From the NCBI GenBank assembly GCA_049115715.1, contig JAGDZQ010000015.1, forward strand, positions 124,001 through 188,000: a DNA stretch of 64,000 nt, read 5' to 3'. A model generated the notes under the pieces. It ran no database searches. It was given only the letters and a program-made list of their open reading frames with translations, and was not told the origin of the DNA. The position numbers and the translations under genes are program-made. Of this stretch, positions 1 to 8,450 are shown piece by piece. Within the stretch, counting starts at the first letter, position 1, and each line of letters starts with the position of its first letter. Source of the stretch: JAMZMI01 sp049115715. Its GTDB lineage: Bacteria > Bacteroidota > Bacteroidia > Cytophagales > Cyclobacteriaceae.

Positions 1-146
1 CAAGTTTTCTTAAAGTTAATGGCTATGCCTACAACTTTTACCTGAATAGCGGTTCAAATTTTTGTATTTGCATTTTTTCAAGAATTTTTCTGATGAATCA
101 TCGTTTGAATCAACTGTTGCTGGATTATAGAAAGTCAAGAGCAAAA

Positions 147-173
147 CTCATTTTTTTCTTAAAAAAAAATGAG
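147..173. other. A/T-rich inverted repeat upstream of dnaA
   Basis: The arms CTCATTTTTTT and AAAAAAAAATGAG flank a three-base spacer, so the stretch can fold into a hairpin or act as an easily melted segment. It could be a terminator of a gene outside the window or an AT-rich element near dnaA. No DnaA boxes were seen beside it, so an origin function is not supported. Confidence 0.4.
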
Positions 174-178
174 GCAAA

Positions 179-211
179 TTTGATGCCCCACTCTAGACAA
201 GTGTAGCTTTT
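179..211 (+). promoter_or_regulatory. Candidate dnaA promoter (Bacteroidota type)
   Basis: TTTG is followed after 21 bases by TAGCTTTT, close to the Bacteroidota pattern TTTG-N19-21-TAnnTTTG. It lies about 35 bases before the dnaA start codon. Seen by eye only; the last base of the -7 box does not match. Confidence 0.35.
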
Positions 212-245
212 AAGACCGTTTCAAAGAGAAAAATTTACACCACCA

Positions 246-1652
246 ATGCACCAAAAAACTTGGGATAATTGTCTTCAGTTTATTAAAGAGCGTATTCCCG
301 CTCAAAGTTTTAAAACATGGTTCGAACCTATAGTTCCTGTTAGAGAACACGAAGATGTTTTGACCATTCAGGTGCCTAGTCAATTCTTTTACGAGTGGCT
401 AGAGGAAAACTACGTTCATCTTTTAAAACAGGCGATCAAATCAGAAATTGGTGCTAACGGTAGATTGGAATATTCTGTTGTTGTAGATAAAGGGGACGAT
501 GAGGTGAAACCTGTTACGATCAATGTTTCAGGATCTAGCAATAGCCAAAATGCAAATAGAGTTAATGGTTATGATCTCTATAAGAATCCTGATTTCTTAA
601 ATCAACTTAAGATTAACTCTAATCTTAATGCTACATACAGATTTGAGAATTTCATTGAGGGAGACTGTAATCGATTAGCAAGATCCGCAGGGTTTGCAGT
701 AGCTCAAAAACCAGGGGTTACCTCTTTTAACCCGTTGATGTTTTACGGAGGGGTAGGTCTTGGTAAAACCCATTTGATTCAAGCGATTGGGAATGAAATA
801 AAGAGTCAGCACCCAGAAAAAAGCATCATATACGTTGCATCAGAAAAGTTTACGAATCAGTTTATCGATGCACTGAAAAATAACAACATTCAGGATTTCA
901 TCAATTATTACAGAGAAGTTGATGTGTTGATTTTGGATGACGTTCAATTTCTAAGAGATAAAGAAAAGACGCAGGAGATTTTCTTTCACATCTTTAATCA
1001 TCTGCATCAAGGGGGTAAGCAAATTATCATGACCTCAGATTGCGCTCCTAAAGATCTTAAAGGTTTGCAAGAGCGTTTGGTTTCCAGATTCAAATGGGGA
1101 CTTACTGCTGATCTTCAGCAACCAGATTTTGAAACCAGGATGGCGATCATCCATAAAAAAATGCAGGCTGATGGGATTATAATTCCAGATCAGGTTGTTG
1201 AATACATTGCTTATACAGTCGATACCAACGTAAGAGAATTGGAAGGAGTGATAATCTCTTTAATCGCTCATGCTTCCCTTACCAAAGTTGAGATTGATCT
1301 TGAATTAGCCAAACAAATTCTTAAGAACATCGTGACAGATATTGATTCGGAAGTAGGGATAGATTATATTCAGAAAACGGTATCCGATTATTTTAATATT
1401 CCGCAAGACGACTTAAAAGCTAAGACACGGAAGAAAGAAATCGTTATTGCTAGACAAGTAGCAATGTACTTTTCAAAAGATTATACGAACCACTCTTTGA
1501 AATCTATCGGTTACCATTTTGGTGGGCGAGATCATAGTACAGTCATTCATGCTGTGCAATCTGTCAATGATATGATTGACACCAACGCAAAGTTTCGATT
1601 TTCGATTGATGAACTCAAGAAGAAATTGAAGCTTAGAACTGCTGTAGCCTAG
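246..1652 (+). CDS. dnaA: Chromosomal replication initiator protein DnaA
   Basis: DnaA is the AAA+ ATPase that binds DnaA boxes at oriC, melts the duplex and helps load the replicative helicase. The 468-residue length is normal. Domain I covers roughly residues 1-80, followed by a polar linker. The AAA+ domain has Walker A GGVGLGKTHL at 168-177 and Walker B ending in Asp231-Asp232. Domain IV carries the DNA-binding signature GGRDHSTVIHAV from residue 426. The ATG is preceded by an A-rich leader without a strong Shine-Dalgarno, as is common in this phylum. The gene is monocistronic and convergent with the htrA-like gene. The origin may be nearby, but none is visible here. Confidence 0.98.
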   Translation: MHQKTWDNCLQFIKERIPAQSFKTWFEPIVPVREHEDVLTIQVPSQFFYEWLEENYVHLLKQAIKSEIGANGRLEYSVVVDKGDDEVKPVTINVSGSSNSQNANRVNGYDLYKNPDFLNQLKINSNLNATYRFENFIEGDCNRLARSAGFAVAQKPGVTSFNPLMFYGGVGLGKTHLIQAIGNEIKSQHPEKSIIYVASEKFTNQFIDALKNNNIQDFINYYREVDVLILDDVQFLRDKEKTQEIFFHIFNHLHQGGKQIIMTSDCAPKDLKGLQERLVSRFKWGLTADLQQPDFETRMAIIHKKMQADGIIIPDQVVEYIAYTVDTNVRELEGVIISLIAHASLTKVEIDLELAKQILKNIVTDIDSEVGIDYIQKTVSDYFNIPQDDLKAKTRKKEIVIARQVAMYFSKDYTNHSLKSIGYHFGGRDHSTVIHAVQSVNDMIDTNAKFRFSIDELKKKLKLRTAVA

Positions 1653-1765
1653 CAAAACCATCCATTTTTGATCCCTAATACCTAGTTTTGATCCTCGCTT
1701 TAGATCATTACAAGAGCATTTTTAGACAAGATTCATTTCTTCTAAACCAGCTCGAAGGTTATTGA

Positions 1766-3244
1766 CTAGAAATAAAAAGGATAGTATACTTTTCGTCCTC
1801 TTTCGTCAATTCCAGAAATGATTACCCTGCCAGATATTTTTTCTAAAATGTCTGCTAGTTCATCTGGCTTGTCAATTAGTGTATTGTTGATCTTGGTAAT
1901 GATGAAGCCTTCCGGTATTCCAAGTTTTGCGAAAAACCCAGAATTTTTATAGTCTACGACTTTTACGCCACTCGCAATTCCTAATAGTTCCTTCTCAACT
2001 TTCGACACAGCTTCAAATGTCGCATCGAGGGTAGCAGATTTTATCAGCACTCGGCGCATGATTCCTGTAGTCCCCTCCCGATTTGTAAGCACAAGAGCTT
2101 TTTCCATTTGTTTATTCTCGCGCTCTAGAGTTAACTTGATTTCATCCCCAGGATATAAGTTAGCCAAATACTCTTCTAGCTCGGCTTTGGTATCAACAGG
2201 CTTGTCATCTATTGCTTTTATGATATCTCCCTTCTTCACATTGGCTTTATCAGCGGCTCCACCTTTTGTTGTATTAGATACGAGAATCCCTGATAAATCA
2301 TTTATTTCCATTTTTTCAGCCAATTCGCTATTCATGTCCATGAAATCAGCTCCCGTAAAGGTTTTCTGTACCTCACCGTAATTCTTAATATCCTCAAATA
2401 CTTTCTTCACTATATTGGAAGGTATAGCAAAACCATATCCGGCATAAGAACCTGTTCTTGATAAGATCGCTGTATTGATTCCAATTAGTTTTCCATCCAT
2501 ATTGACGAGTGCGCCTCCACTGTTTCCGGGGTTAATGGCGGCATCTGTTTGAATGAAAGATTCCAAAGGAAATTTATCTCTTAGGATATTGATGTTTCGT
2601 CCTTTGGCGCTTACGATTCCTGCTGTGACGGTTGAGGTGAGGTTGAAAGGATTTCCTACAGCTAGAACCCATTCACCCACATTGACATTGGTTGAGTTCT
2701 CGAATTCAATAGAGGGAAGGTTGTTGTCATCGATTTTTATCACCGCTAAATCGGAAGAAGGGTCTTTTCCTATTAATTCGGCCGTATATGATCTCTTTCC
2801 CAGAATGACTTTGATAATATCTGAGTTGTCGATTACATGATTGTTGGTAACGATATATCCATCTTGAGTAAGAATGACACCAGATCCACTGCTAACCTGT
2901 TGAGATGCTCTTGGTTCAAAAAACCAATCAATCCAGCCCCCGGTTCTAAACTCATATTCACTTAAGGTTTGAATAAAAACAACACTTGAAGTGGTTTTCT
3001 GCGAAGCGTAAACGAAATTGTTATCCTCTGATATTCTTACTGCGCCTTGAGCTTGATTTGCAGGAAGTAACGTCGCTGGGGTAGGATAGAAGTTATGATT
3101 GCCTTGTTCTTTAGTCTGGTTGGAGATGAGCGTGGTATCTAACTTCTTTTCTACTAGTGTATATGCTACACTAGCCCCAATCACTGCTGATAGGATCACA
3201 GTCATGAGTCCTATCAAAATCAATGTTCCATATCCCTTTTTCAT
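1766..3244 (-). CDS. HtrA/DegP-family periplasmic serine protease with two PDZ domains
   Basis: This is a trypsin-like protease/chaperone that degrades or refolds damaged envelope proteins. An N-terminal hydrophobic segment (about residues 7-30) acts as a signal or membrane anchor. The catalytic triad is readable as His136 in TNNHV, Asp165 in SSDLAVIKID and Ser242 in GNSGGALVN. PDZ domains follow at about 285-385 and 410-490. The 492 residues and two PDZ domains match DegP/DegQ homologues of Bacteroidota. It is a single gene convergent with dnaA. Whether it behaves as DegP or DegQ cannot be told from sequence, so no symbol is given. Confidence 0.95.
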   Translation of the reverse strand: MKKGYGTLILIGLMTVILSAVIGASVAYTLVEKKLDTTLISNQTKEQGNHNFYPTPATLLPANQAQGAVRISEDNNFVYASQKTTSSVVFIQTLSEYEFRTGGWIDWFFEPRASQQVSSGSGVILTQDGYIVTNNHVIDNSDIIKVILGKRSYTAELIGKDPSSDLAVIKIDDNNLPSIEFENSTNVNVGEWVLAVGNPFNLTSTVTAGIVSAKGRNINILRDKFPLESFIQTDAAINPGNSGGALVNMDGKLIGINTAILSRTGSYAGYGFAIPSNIVKKVFEDIKNYGEVQKTFTGADFMDMNSELAEKMEINDLSGILVSNTTKGGAADKANVKKGDIIKAIDDKPVDTKAELEEYLANLYPGDEIKLTLERENKQMEKALVLTNREGTTGIMRRVLIKSATLDATFEAVSKVEKELLGIASGVKVVDYKNSGFFAKLGIPEGFIITKINNTLIDKPDELADILEKISGRVIISGIDERGRKVYYPFYF

Positions 3245-3605
3245 GCCTCTAAGATTGTAAACTCAAATTATAACACAATATAATATCGAAAAAGTGCCAA
3301 AAAAGATTTGTTAAAAAAGATTAAAACTTAGGATCATCAGAAAAAGAGCAGAAGTAATTTATGAGCATTTCGTACTTGCCTTGGGATTGGGTAGATCAAT
3401 GGTTTACTTTGATCTTATAACAAAGAAAGGGTTCCAATTTGTGCTTGAGAGGCAAACCAGACTGTGAATAAACAATCAGATGGTTAACCACGTTTTTTTT
3501 TGCAAATACTTGAAAACCTGAAGGACGAAATAAAACATCCTGACTGGTCAATGATTTTAAAGTCATCTATCAATTCGACGTATCAACTTGATAAAATAAC
3601 TGCTA
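3245..3605. other. Intergenic region between htrA-like gene and dxr with coding-like fragments
   Basis: This 361-base gap separates divergent genes and should hold both promoters. Two short coding-like stretches lie on the plus strand. One is a 19-codon ATG frame from 3361 rich in Trp. The other is a frame from about 3491 to a stop at 3613 that reads like ordinary protein but whose only early start is a TTG at 3500. An oligo-T run (3493-3501) sits at the front of the second. They could be a decayed gene, a leader peptide or chance. Confidence 0.35.
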
Positions 3606-4772
3606 GTGAGTGAGATAAAAGTAAAAAAGGGTCTGGCAATCTTAGGCTCGACTGGATCCATTGGGACACAAACATTGGATGTGGTGTCTAAGAATGAAGA
3701 TCGCTTTTCTGTTGAAGTTCTTACAGCACAAAATAATGCGGACCTATTGATCAAGCAGGCAGTTAGATTCAAGCCGAATACGGTTGTAATAGGAAATGAA
3801 TCCAGGTATGATGAGGTTTTTTCTGCGCTAGACCCACTCGATATCAAAGTATATAGCGGAGAAAATTCTCTTGCTTCTGTGGTGGAAATGGAAACCATAG
3901 ATATTGTTTTAACAGCGTTAGTCGGATATTCAGGATTGACCCCAACTATAAGAGCCATTGAAGCCGGTAAAACGATTGCACTGGCAAATAAAGAGACCCT
4001 TGTGGTGGCAGGACAACTTGTAACTCAGCTGGCAAGAGAAAAAGGGGTGAATATTCTTCCTGTTGATTCGGAGCATTCGGCCATTTTTCAATGTCTTGTT
4101 GGAGAATTTCACAATCCTATTGAAAAACTTATTCTTACGGCTTCAGGGGGTCCTTTTCGTGGAAAAAAACGTGAGGAACTCCTGTCAATAAAAAAAGAAC
4201 AGGCTCTTAAACACCCAAATTGGGACATGGGTGCCAAAATAACGATTGATTCAGCTACATTGATGAACAAGGGGCTGGAAGTTATTGAAGCAAAGTGGTT
4301 GTTTGGTGTGGGGCTTGATAAGATAGATGTAGTAGTTCATCCTCAATCTATTATTCATTCTTTGGTTCAATTTGAAGATGGGTCTATAAAAGCACAACTC
4401 GGGTTGCCGGATATGCGTATTCCCATTCAGTTTGCGATTGGATACCCGGAAAGACTGAAATCAGACTTTCCAAGGTTCGATTTTATGGACTATCCTCAAT
4501 TGACTTTTGAGAAACCTGATATCGAAACATTTCAAAACCTTCAGTTGGCTTACGATGCAATAGGAAAAGCAGGGAATGCTCCCTGCGTATTAAATGCTGC
4601 GAATGAGGTTGCGGTGGCTGAATTTTTGAAAGATAGAGTGGGTTTCATGCAAATATCGGATGTCATTGGAGAATGCCTCGAAAAGGTAGATTATATTCGC
4701 GAACCGAATTTGGAAGATTATATCCAAACGGACAAAGAGACTAGAATTAAAGCAAGAGAAATTATTTCATAA
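3606..4772 (+). CDS. dxr: 1-deoxy-D-xylulose 5-phosphate reductoisomerase
   Basis: Dxr catalyses the first committed step of the MEP isoprenoid pathway, the NADPH-dependent rearrangement and reduction of DXP to MEP in the cytoplasm. The NADPH-binding motif GSTGSIG is at residues 14-20. The metal and substrate motifs DSEHSAIFQC, ASGGPFRG and DSATLMNKGLE are intact, and the 388-residue length is standard. The start is a GTG that gives the expected spacing to GSTGSIG. The stop codon overlaps the rseP ATG by one base, so the two genes are translationally coupled; dxr-rseP adjacency is common in bacteria. Confidence 0.97.
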   Translation: MSEIKVKKGLAILGSTGSIGTQTLDVVSKNEDRFSVEVLTAQNNADLLIKQAVRFKPNTVVIGNESRYDEVFSALDPLDIKVYSGENSLASVVEMETIDIVLTALVGYSGLTPTIRAIEAGKTIALANKETLVVAGQLVTQLAREKGVNILPVDSEHSAIFQCLVGEFHNPIEKLILTASGGPFRGKKREELLSIKKEQALKHPNWDMGAKITIDSATLMNKGLEVIEAKWLFGVGLDKIDVVVHPQSIIHSLVQFEDGSIKAQLGLPDMRIPIQFAIGYPERLKSDFPRFDFMDYPQLTFEKPDIETFQNLQLAYDAIGKAGNAPCVLNAANEVAVAEFLKDRVGFMQISDVIGECLEKVDYIREPNLEDYIQTDKETRIKAREIIS

Positions 4773-6085
4773 TGGAAGGTATAATAATGGCAGCCCAACT
4801 TATTCTTGGGCTTTCAATTTTAGTAGGCTTACACGAATTGGGACACCTTTTGGCGGCTAAGGCTTTCGGAATGAGAGTTGAGAAGTATTCAATAGGTTTT
4901 CCTCCAAAGATATGGGGCAAGCAATTCGGTGAGACGGAGTATTCGATAGGAGCCATACCGCTTGGAGGGTTTGTAAAAATCTCAGGTATGATAGACGAAT
5001 CACTTGACACAGAGTCAATGAATGCTGAGCCAGAACCGTGGGAGTTCAGGTCTAAACCAGCTTGGCAGAGACTTATTGTAATGATGGGAGGGATTATCGT
5101 CAATGTAATCACAGGAATCATTGTTTTCGTAATGCTCGTTTTCGTCAATGGAGAATCTTATTTACCTAAAGACGAGCTTAACAAGCACGGTATCATAGCA
5201 CTGGAATTGGGTGAATCAATTGGGCTAAAGACTGGAGATAAAGTAATAGATATTAGTGGGCAGGACTATGAAAAATTTAGTGATCTGGTTAGTCCTGATG
5301 TTATTCTATCCACTGACGGATACTTCACAGTAAGTAGAGATGATCAGTCTATACATGTTGATATCCCTAATGATTTTATTGACATGTTTGCTGATAACAA
5401 GGGAGGCTTCATTAAGCCACGAATGCCATTTAGCGTGGGTGAAGTGGCCGAAGGTAGCGAAGCTGAAAGAGGAGGACTTAAAGAGGGAGATGTGTTTATC
5501 AGTGTGGATGGAACTCCGGTAAATTACTTTGATCAGTTTTCAGAAACTCTGGCCAAGAATGCAGGTAAATCGATTTCCGTTGCTATAGTTCGAGATGGCA
5601 GTAATCAAAAGCTTGATTTTATAGTTGGAGAGGATTCAATTTTAGGGTTTCGTCCTGAAAGCGGTTTAGCATTGACATCCGAAAAATATGGGTTTGTCGA
5701 ATCTATTGGTTTGGGAACTGATAAAGCAATTGGAACTATATGGCATCATATGGTTGCTTTTGGGAAGATGTTCTCAGGAGATGTGTCTCCATCCAAATCT
5801 CTGGCTGGGCCTATGGGAATTGCAAAGATTTTTGGTGGAACATGGGACTGGAATCGATTCTGGGAGGTTACTGGTTTATTGTCTATGATTCTTGCGTTTA
5901 TGAACTTCTTGCCAATACCAGCCTTGGATGGAGGTCATGTGATGTTTTTGACCTATGAGATTGTTTCGGGGAGAAAGCCTTCTGATAAATTTCTTGAGAA
6001 CGCTCAGAAAATAGGAATGATACTGCTTTTGGGAATAATGAGTTTTGCTATCCTAAATGATTTCTATAAAGAGTTCTTCCTTTAA
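4772..6085 (+). CDS. rseP: RIP site-2 metalloprotease RseP
   Basis: RseP is a polytopic inner-membrane zinc protease that cuts within transmembrane segments, typically of anti-sigma factors and remnant signal peptides. The first helix carries HELGH (zinc ligands His21 and His25, catalytic Glu22). A periplasmic PDZ domain lies in the middle, and a C-terminal helix has the NFLPIPALDGGH motif with the third zinc ligand Asp. Length is 437 residues. The chosen ATG overlaps the dxr stop. A second ATG at 4787 has GGAAGG seven bases upstream and would lose only five residues. A RskA-like anti-sigma factor elsewhere in this window is a conceivable substrate, which is inference only. Confidence 0.96.
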   Translation: MEGIIMAAQLILGLSILVGLHELGHLLAAKAFGMRVEKYSIGFPPKIWGKQFGETEYSIGAIPLGGFVKISGMIDESLDTESMNAEPEPWEFRSKPAWQRLIVMMGGIIVNVITGIIVFVMLVFVNGESYLPKDELNKHGIIALELGESIGLKTGDKVIDISGQDYEKFSDLVSPDVILSTDGYFTVSRDDQSIHVDIPNDFIDMFADNKGGFIKPRMPFSVGEVAEGSEAERGGLKEGDVFISVDGTPVNYFDQFSETLAKNAGKSISVAIVRDGSNQKLDFIVGEDSILGFRPESGLALTSEKYGFVESIGLGTDKAIGTIWHHMVAFGKMFSGDVSPSKSLAGPMGIAKIFGGTWDWNRFWEVTGLLSMILAFMNFLPIPALDGGHVMFLTYEIVSGRKPSDKFLENAQKIGMILLLGIMSFAILNDFYKEFFL

Positions 6086-6144
6086 GTTAAAAGGAACTCA
6101 GTGATCAAGGCAAACCTATTTGGGAATTCCAGTTTTCAAAGTAC

Positions 6145-6167
6145 GTTTACAAACTGTGTATGTAAAC
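6145..6167. other. Short inverted repeat in convergent intergenic region
   Basis: GTTTACA and TGTAAAC form perfect 7-base arms around a 9-base spacer. It lies between the ends of the convergent rseP and OmpA-family genes. No U-run follows in either direction, so an intrinsic terminator is unlikely. Confidence 0.3.
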
Positions 6168-6261
6168 ACAAGTTGGGGTAAATAAAGAGGAGGCTAGAAT
6201 CTTTTGTGATCTGAATTTTGAGAAATAAGCAGCCCAGATTTTAAATATCTTGTGCCCTCAT

Positions 6262-8295
6262 TCAACGACCCGTTTTTACAGAGTCTTGAACTCCGATAGG
6301 TAAATCTTCTACTGGTTGAGGAGGAATTGGTCGATATATTTCAAACTCTACTCTTCTATTGAGTGCTTTGTCCGCTTCGTTGATTTCCTCCACTATGGGT
6401 TTAGAACTGCCAAACCCTTTAGCGATAATTCTATCGGAATCGACTCCCGCAAAGTCCACAATATAGTCTCGAATGTTAGTAGCTCTTTCCGTGGAGAGCT
6501 TTAAGTTCAAATCTGCCGCGCCGAAAGAGTCAGTATGTCCTGATATTCTTAGTTTGAAATTTGGATTGTCATACAAAAAATTGATAATCTTATTAAGGTC
6601 AGAATACATTTCCTGTTTGAGTTCTGACTTTCCTACGTCAAACTCAATTGATTCGAATTTCACTCTACTTGCCAATGGTTCTGTTACCTTTTTGATATCT
6701 GTATCCCCATCTAGAAAAAAGGCATCTTCTATTCTGAAAAAATCATCTCCTTGAATCACAAGTAGGTAGTTTCTTTTGTCAATCAGGTTGAACTCAAATG
6801 AACCATCTGGTTTTAGAAACCGAGGAGCTACTTCTACACCTTCATCCAAATCTATGATTGATACGATCCCTTTGAAAGGTTGTCCTGTCAAGCTGTCAGT
6901 TAAAGAACCGGTCACAAGGGTAGTTGCAAGAGGTTGGGCTTCCATAGGAAGAGGGAAGGAATAGATGTCCTGTTTGTTGAGATCTCTGCTTATTGAGCGT
7001 GCATAAAAAAGCAATTCTGACTTAGAATCGATCGTGAAATAATACTCGGATCCTTTCCCATTGACAAGAGGGCCAATATTATATGGCTCAGACCAAAATT
7101 TACCAACCTGATTAGATTTATAGATGTCGTATTCTCCAAAATTGTATAACTGTCCGTTTGACCCAAAGTAGAGTACATCATGTACTGGATGGTAAAATGG
7201 ACTCACGTCATTGTTACGAGTATTGATGATAGGGCCAAGGTTTTTAGAGGGAGCCCATTTCCCATTTTTCATTTTATAAGTAAAATAAATATCGGATAAG
7301 CCGAACCCACCCAATCTGTCGGAGGCAAAATAAAGTGTGTCTTCAGAGTGGGAGAGTGCTGGGTGTGAATCCCAACTTAAACTGTTAACGTTAGTGCCTA
7401 GATTTTCAATTTCACCCCAAGTGCTATCAGTTTGCAGTTTAGCACTGAATAAGTCGCAATCTCCAAAGCAGTCAAGACAATCACATCTTGAAAAGAAAAG
7501 GGTTTTCCCATCTCTTGATAAAATGGCTGAGCCCTCTTTATATCTGCTATTGATTTCCTCGAAAGATTTTGCTTTTGACCAATTTCCGTACTCATCTTTT
7601 AAACTGAAAAATAAGTCCTCATTAAAAGTTCTTCTAACGGTCAAATCCAGATCATTTCTTTGAGAAGTGAATATTAGCACATTATTCTGCACATTAAGCG
7701 ATGGGGCATAATCTGCTCTGGAACTGTTGATTTCCTGACCCATGTTAAGTAGAATCCCTCTAGGGGGTCTTAATGTGTCTATTAGTTTTCTGAATTCTAC
7801 CAATTCATAATAGTAGTCCAGAGGCACGTATAGGTCGGCTTCCTGTGTGTTCAAGGAATCATAATAAATCTCTATCTCCTTTATATTGATACCAATATGA
7901 TGATGTCGCAAAACAAGCCTGTACAAATCTCTGGCCTCTTCAAAATCCCCATATAGTTCCGTAAGCTTAGCCAGCCTCCAGATCATTTTGGTGTCTTTGT
8001 AGAAATTTTGAATGCCAAATTTGCTGACATAAGTCTGAAGGAGGTAGTAGAGGTTTTCCCAATTTCCTTCTTTCTCCAATTTTTGCATTAAGTCGAGTTC
8101 CGACTTATTGTAATAATGAGAAATCTTGTTGATGTTCTTGAAATCGTAAATATTCAAGTCTACTTTGGAGGGGATAGAGTCAACTCTGAATTGCTTCGTT
8201 GATCTACGTCTATTATTGTCTTGAGCCGACGAATCATTTATCCAAAAAAAGGATAAAAACATCAATGGAATGATTCGCAACACAACTTTATTCAT
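6262..8295 (-). CDS. OmpA-family outer-membrane protein with PD40 beta-propeller repeats
   Basis: This is an exported outer-membrane or periplasmic protein that probably anchors to peptidoglycan. It has an N-terminal signal peptide ending near SSAQ, then a helical TPR-like stretch. A PD40 (WD40-like) propeller with repeated SRDGKTLFFS and DTLYFASDR type blades spans roughly residues 190-440. A short carboxypeptidase-regulatory-like beta domain follows, and an OmpA_C domain occupies about 555-660 with ISGHTDSFG and a terminal NRRVEFE. The 677-residue architecture matches the PD40-OmpA family of Bacteroidota, to which the T9SS protein PorE also belongs. Assignment as PorE itself is not possible from sequence alone. 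It is monocistronic. Confidence 0.9.
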   Translation of the reverse strand: MNKVVLRIIPLMFLSFFWINDSSAQDNNRRRSTKQFRVDSIPSKVDLNIYDFKNINKISHYYNKSELDLMQKLEKEGNWENLYYLLQTYVSKFGIQNFYKDTKMIWRLAKLTELYGDFEEARDLYRLVLRHHHIGINIKEIEIYYDSLNTQEADLYVPLDYYYELVEFRKLIDTLRPPRGILLNMGQEINSSRADYAPSLNVQNNVLIFTSQRNDLDLTVRRTFNEDLFFSLKDEYGNWSKAKSFEEINSRYKEGSAILSRDGKTLFFSRCDCLDCFGDCDLFSAKLQTDSTWGEIENLGTNVNSLSWDSHPALSHSEDTLYFASDRLGGFGLSDIYFTYKMKNGKWAPSKNLGPIINTRNNDVSPFYHPVHDVLYFGSNGQLYNFGEYDIYKSNQVGKFWSEPYNIGPLVNGKGSEYYFTIDSKSELLFYARSISRDLNKQDIYSFPLPMEAQPLATTLVTGSLTDSLTGQPFKGIVSIIDLDEGVEVAPRFLKPDGSFEFNLIDKRNYLLVIQGDDFFRIEDAFFLDGDTDIKKVTEPLASRVKFESIEFDVGKSELKQEMYSDLNKIINFLYDNPNFKLRISGHTDSFGAADLNLKLSTERATNIRDYIVDFAGVDSDRIIAKGFGSSKPIVEEINEADKALNRRVEFEIYRPIPPQPVEDLPIGVQDSVKTGR

Positions 8296-8450
8296 TTACT
8301 ATGTCTTTTCGACAGACACCCGCATAATTCAGGCTAAAGATAACAGGTTTTGATCTACCATTGCTATTTTGGCATAGCTATTGAACCTAAACCCTTTCGC
8401 ATTTAAAAGGGCCTTTTTGAAAAGCATGCCTGCCAATATGACTGATTTCT

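Noticed and set aside
1..245. Replication origin upstream of dnaA
   Set aside because: No cluster of TTATCCACA-like boxes was seen; only one AT-rich inverted repeat. In this phylum the origin is not always next to dnaA.
8360..8385. Sigma-54-like promoter before lon (TGGCA ... TTGAA)
   Set aside because: The -12 GC is not matched and no activator site is seen; likely chance.
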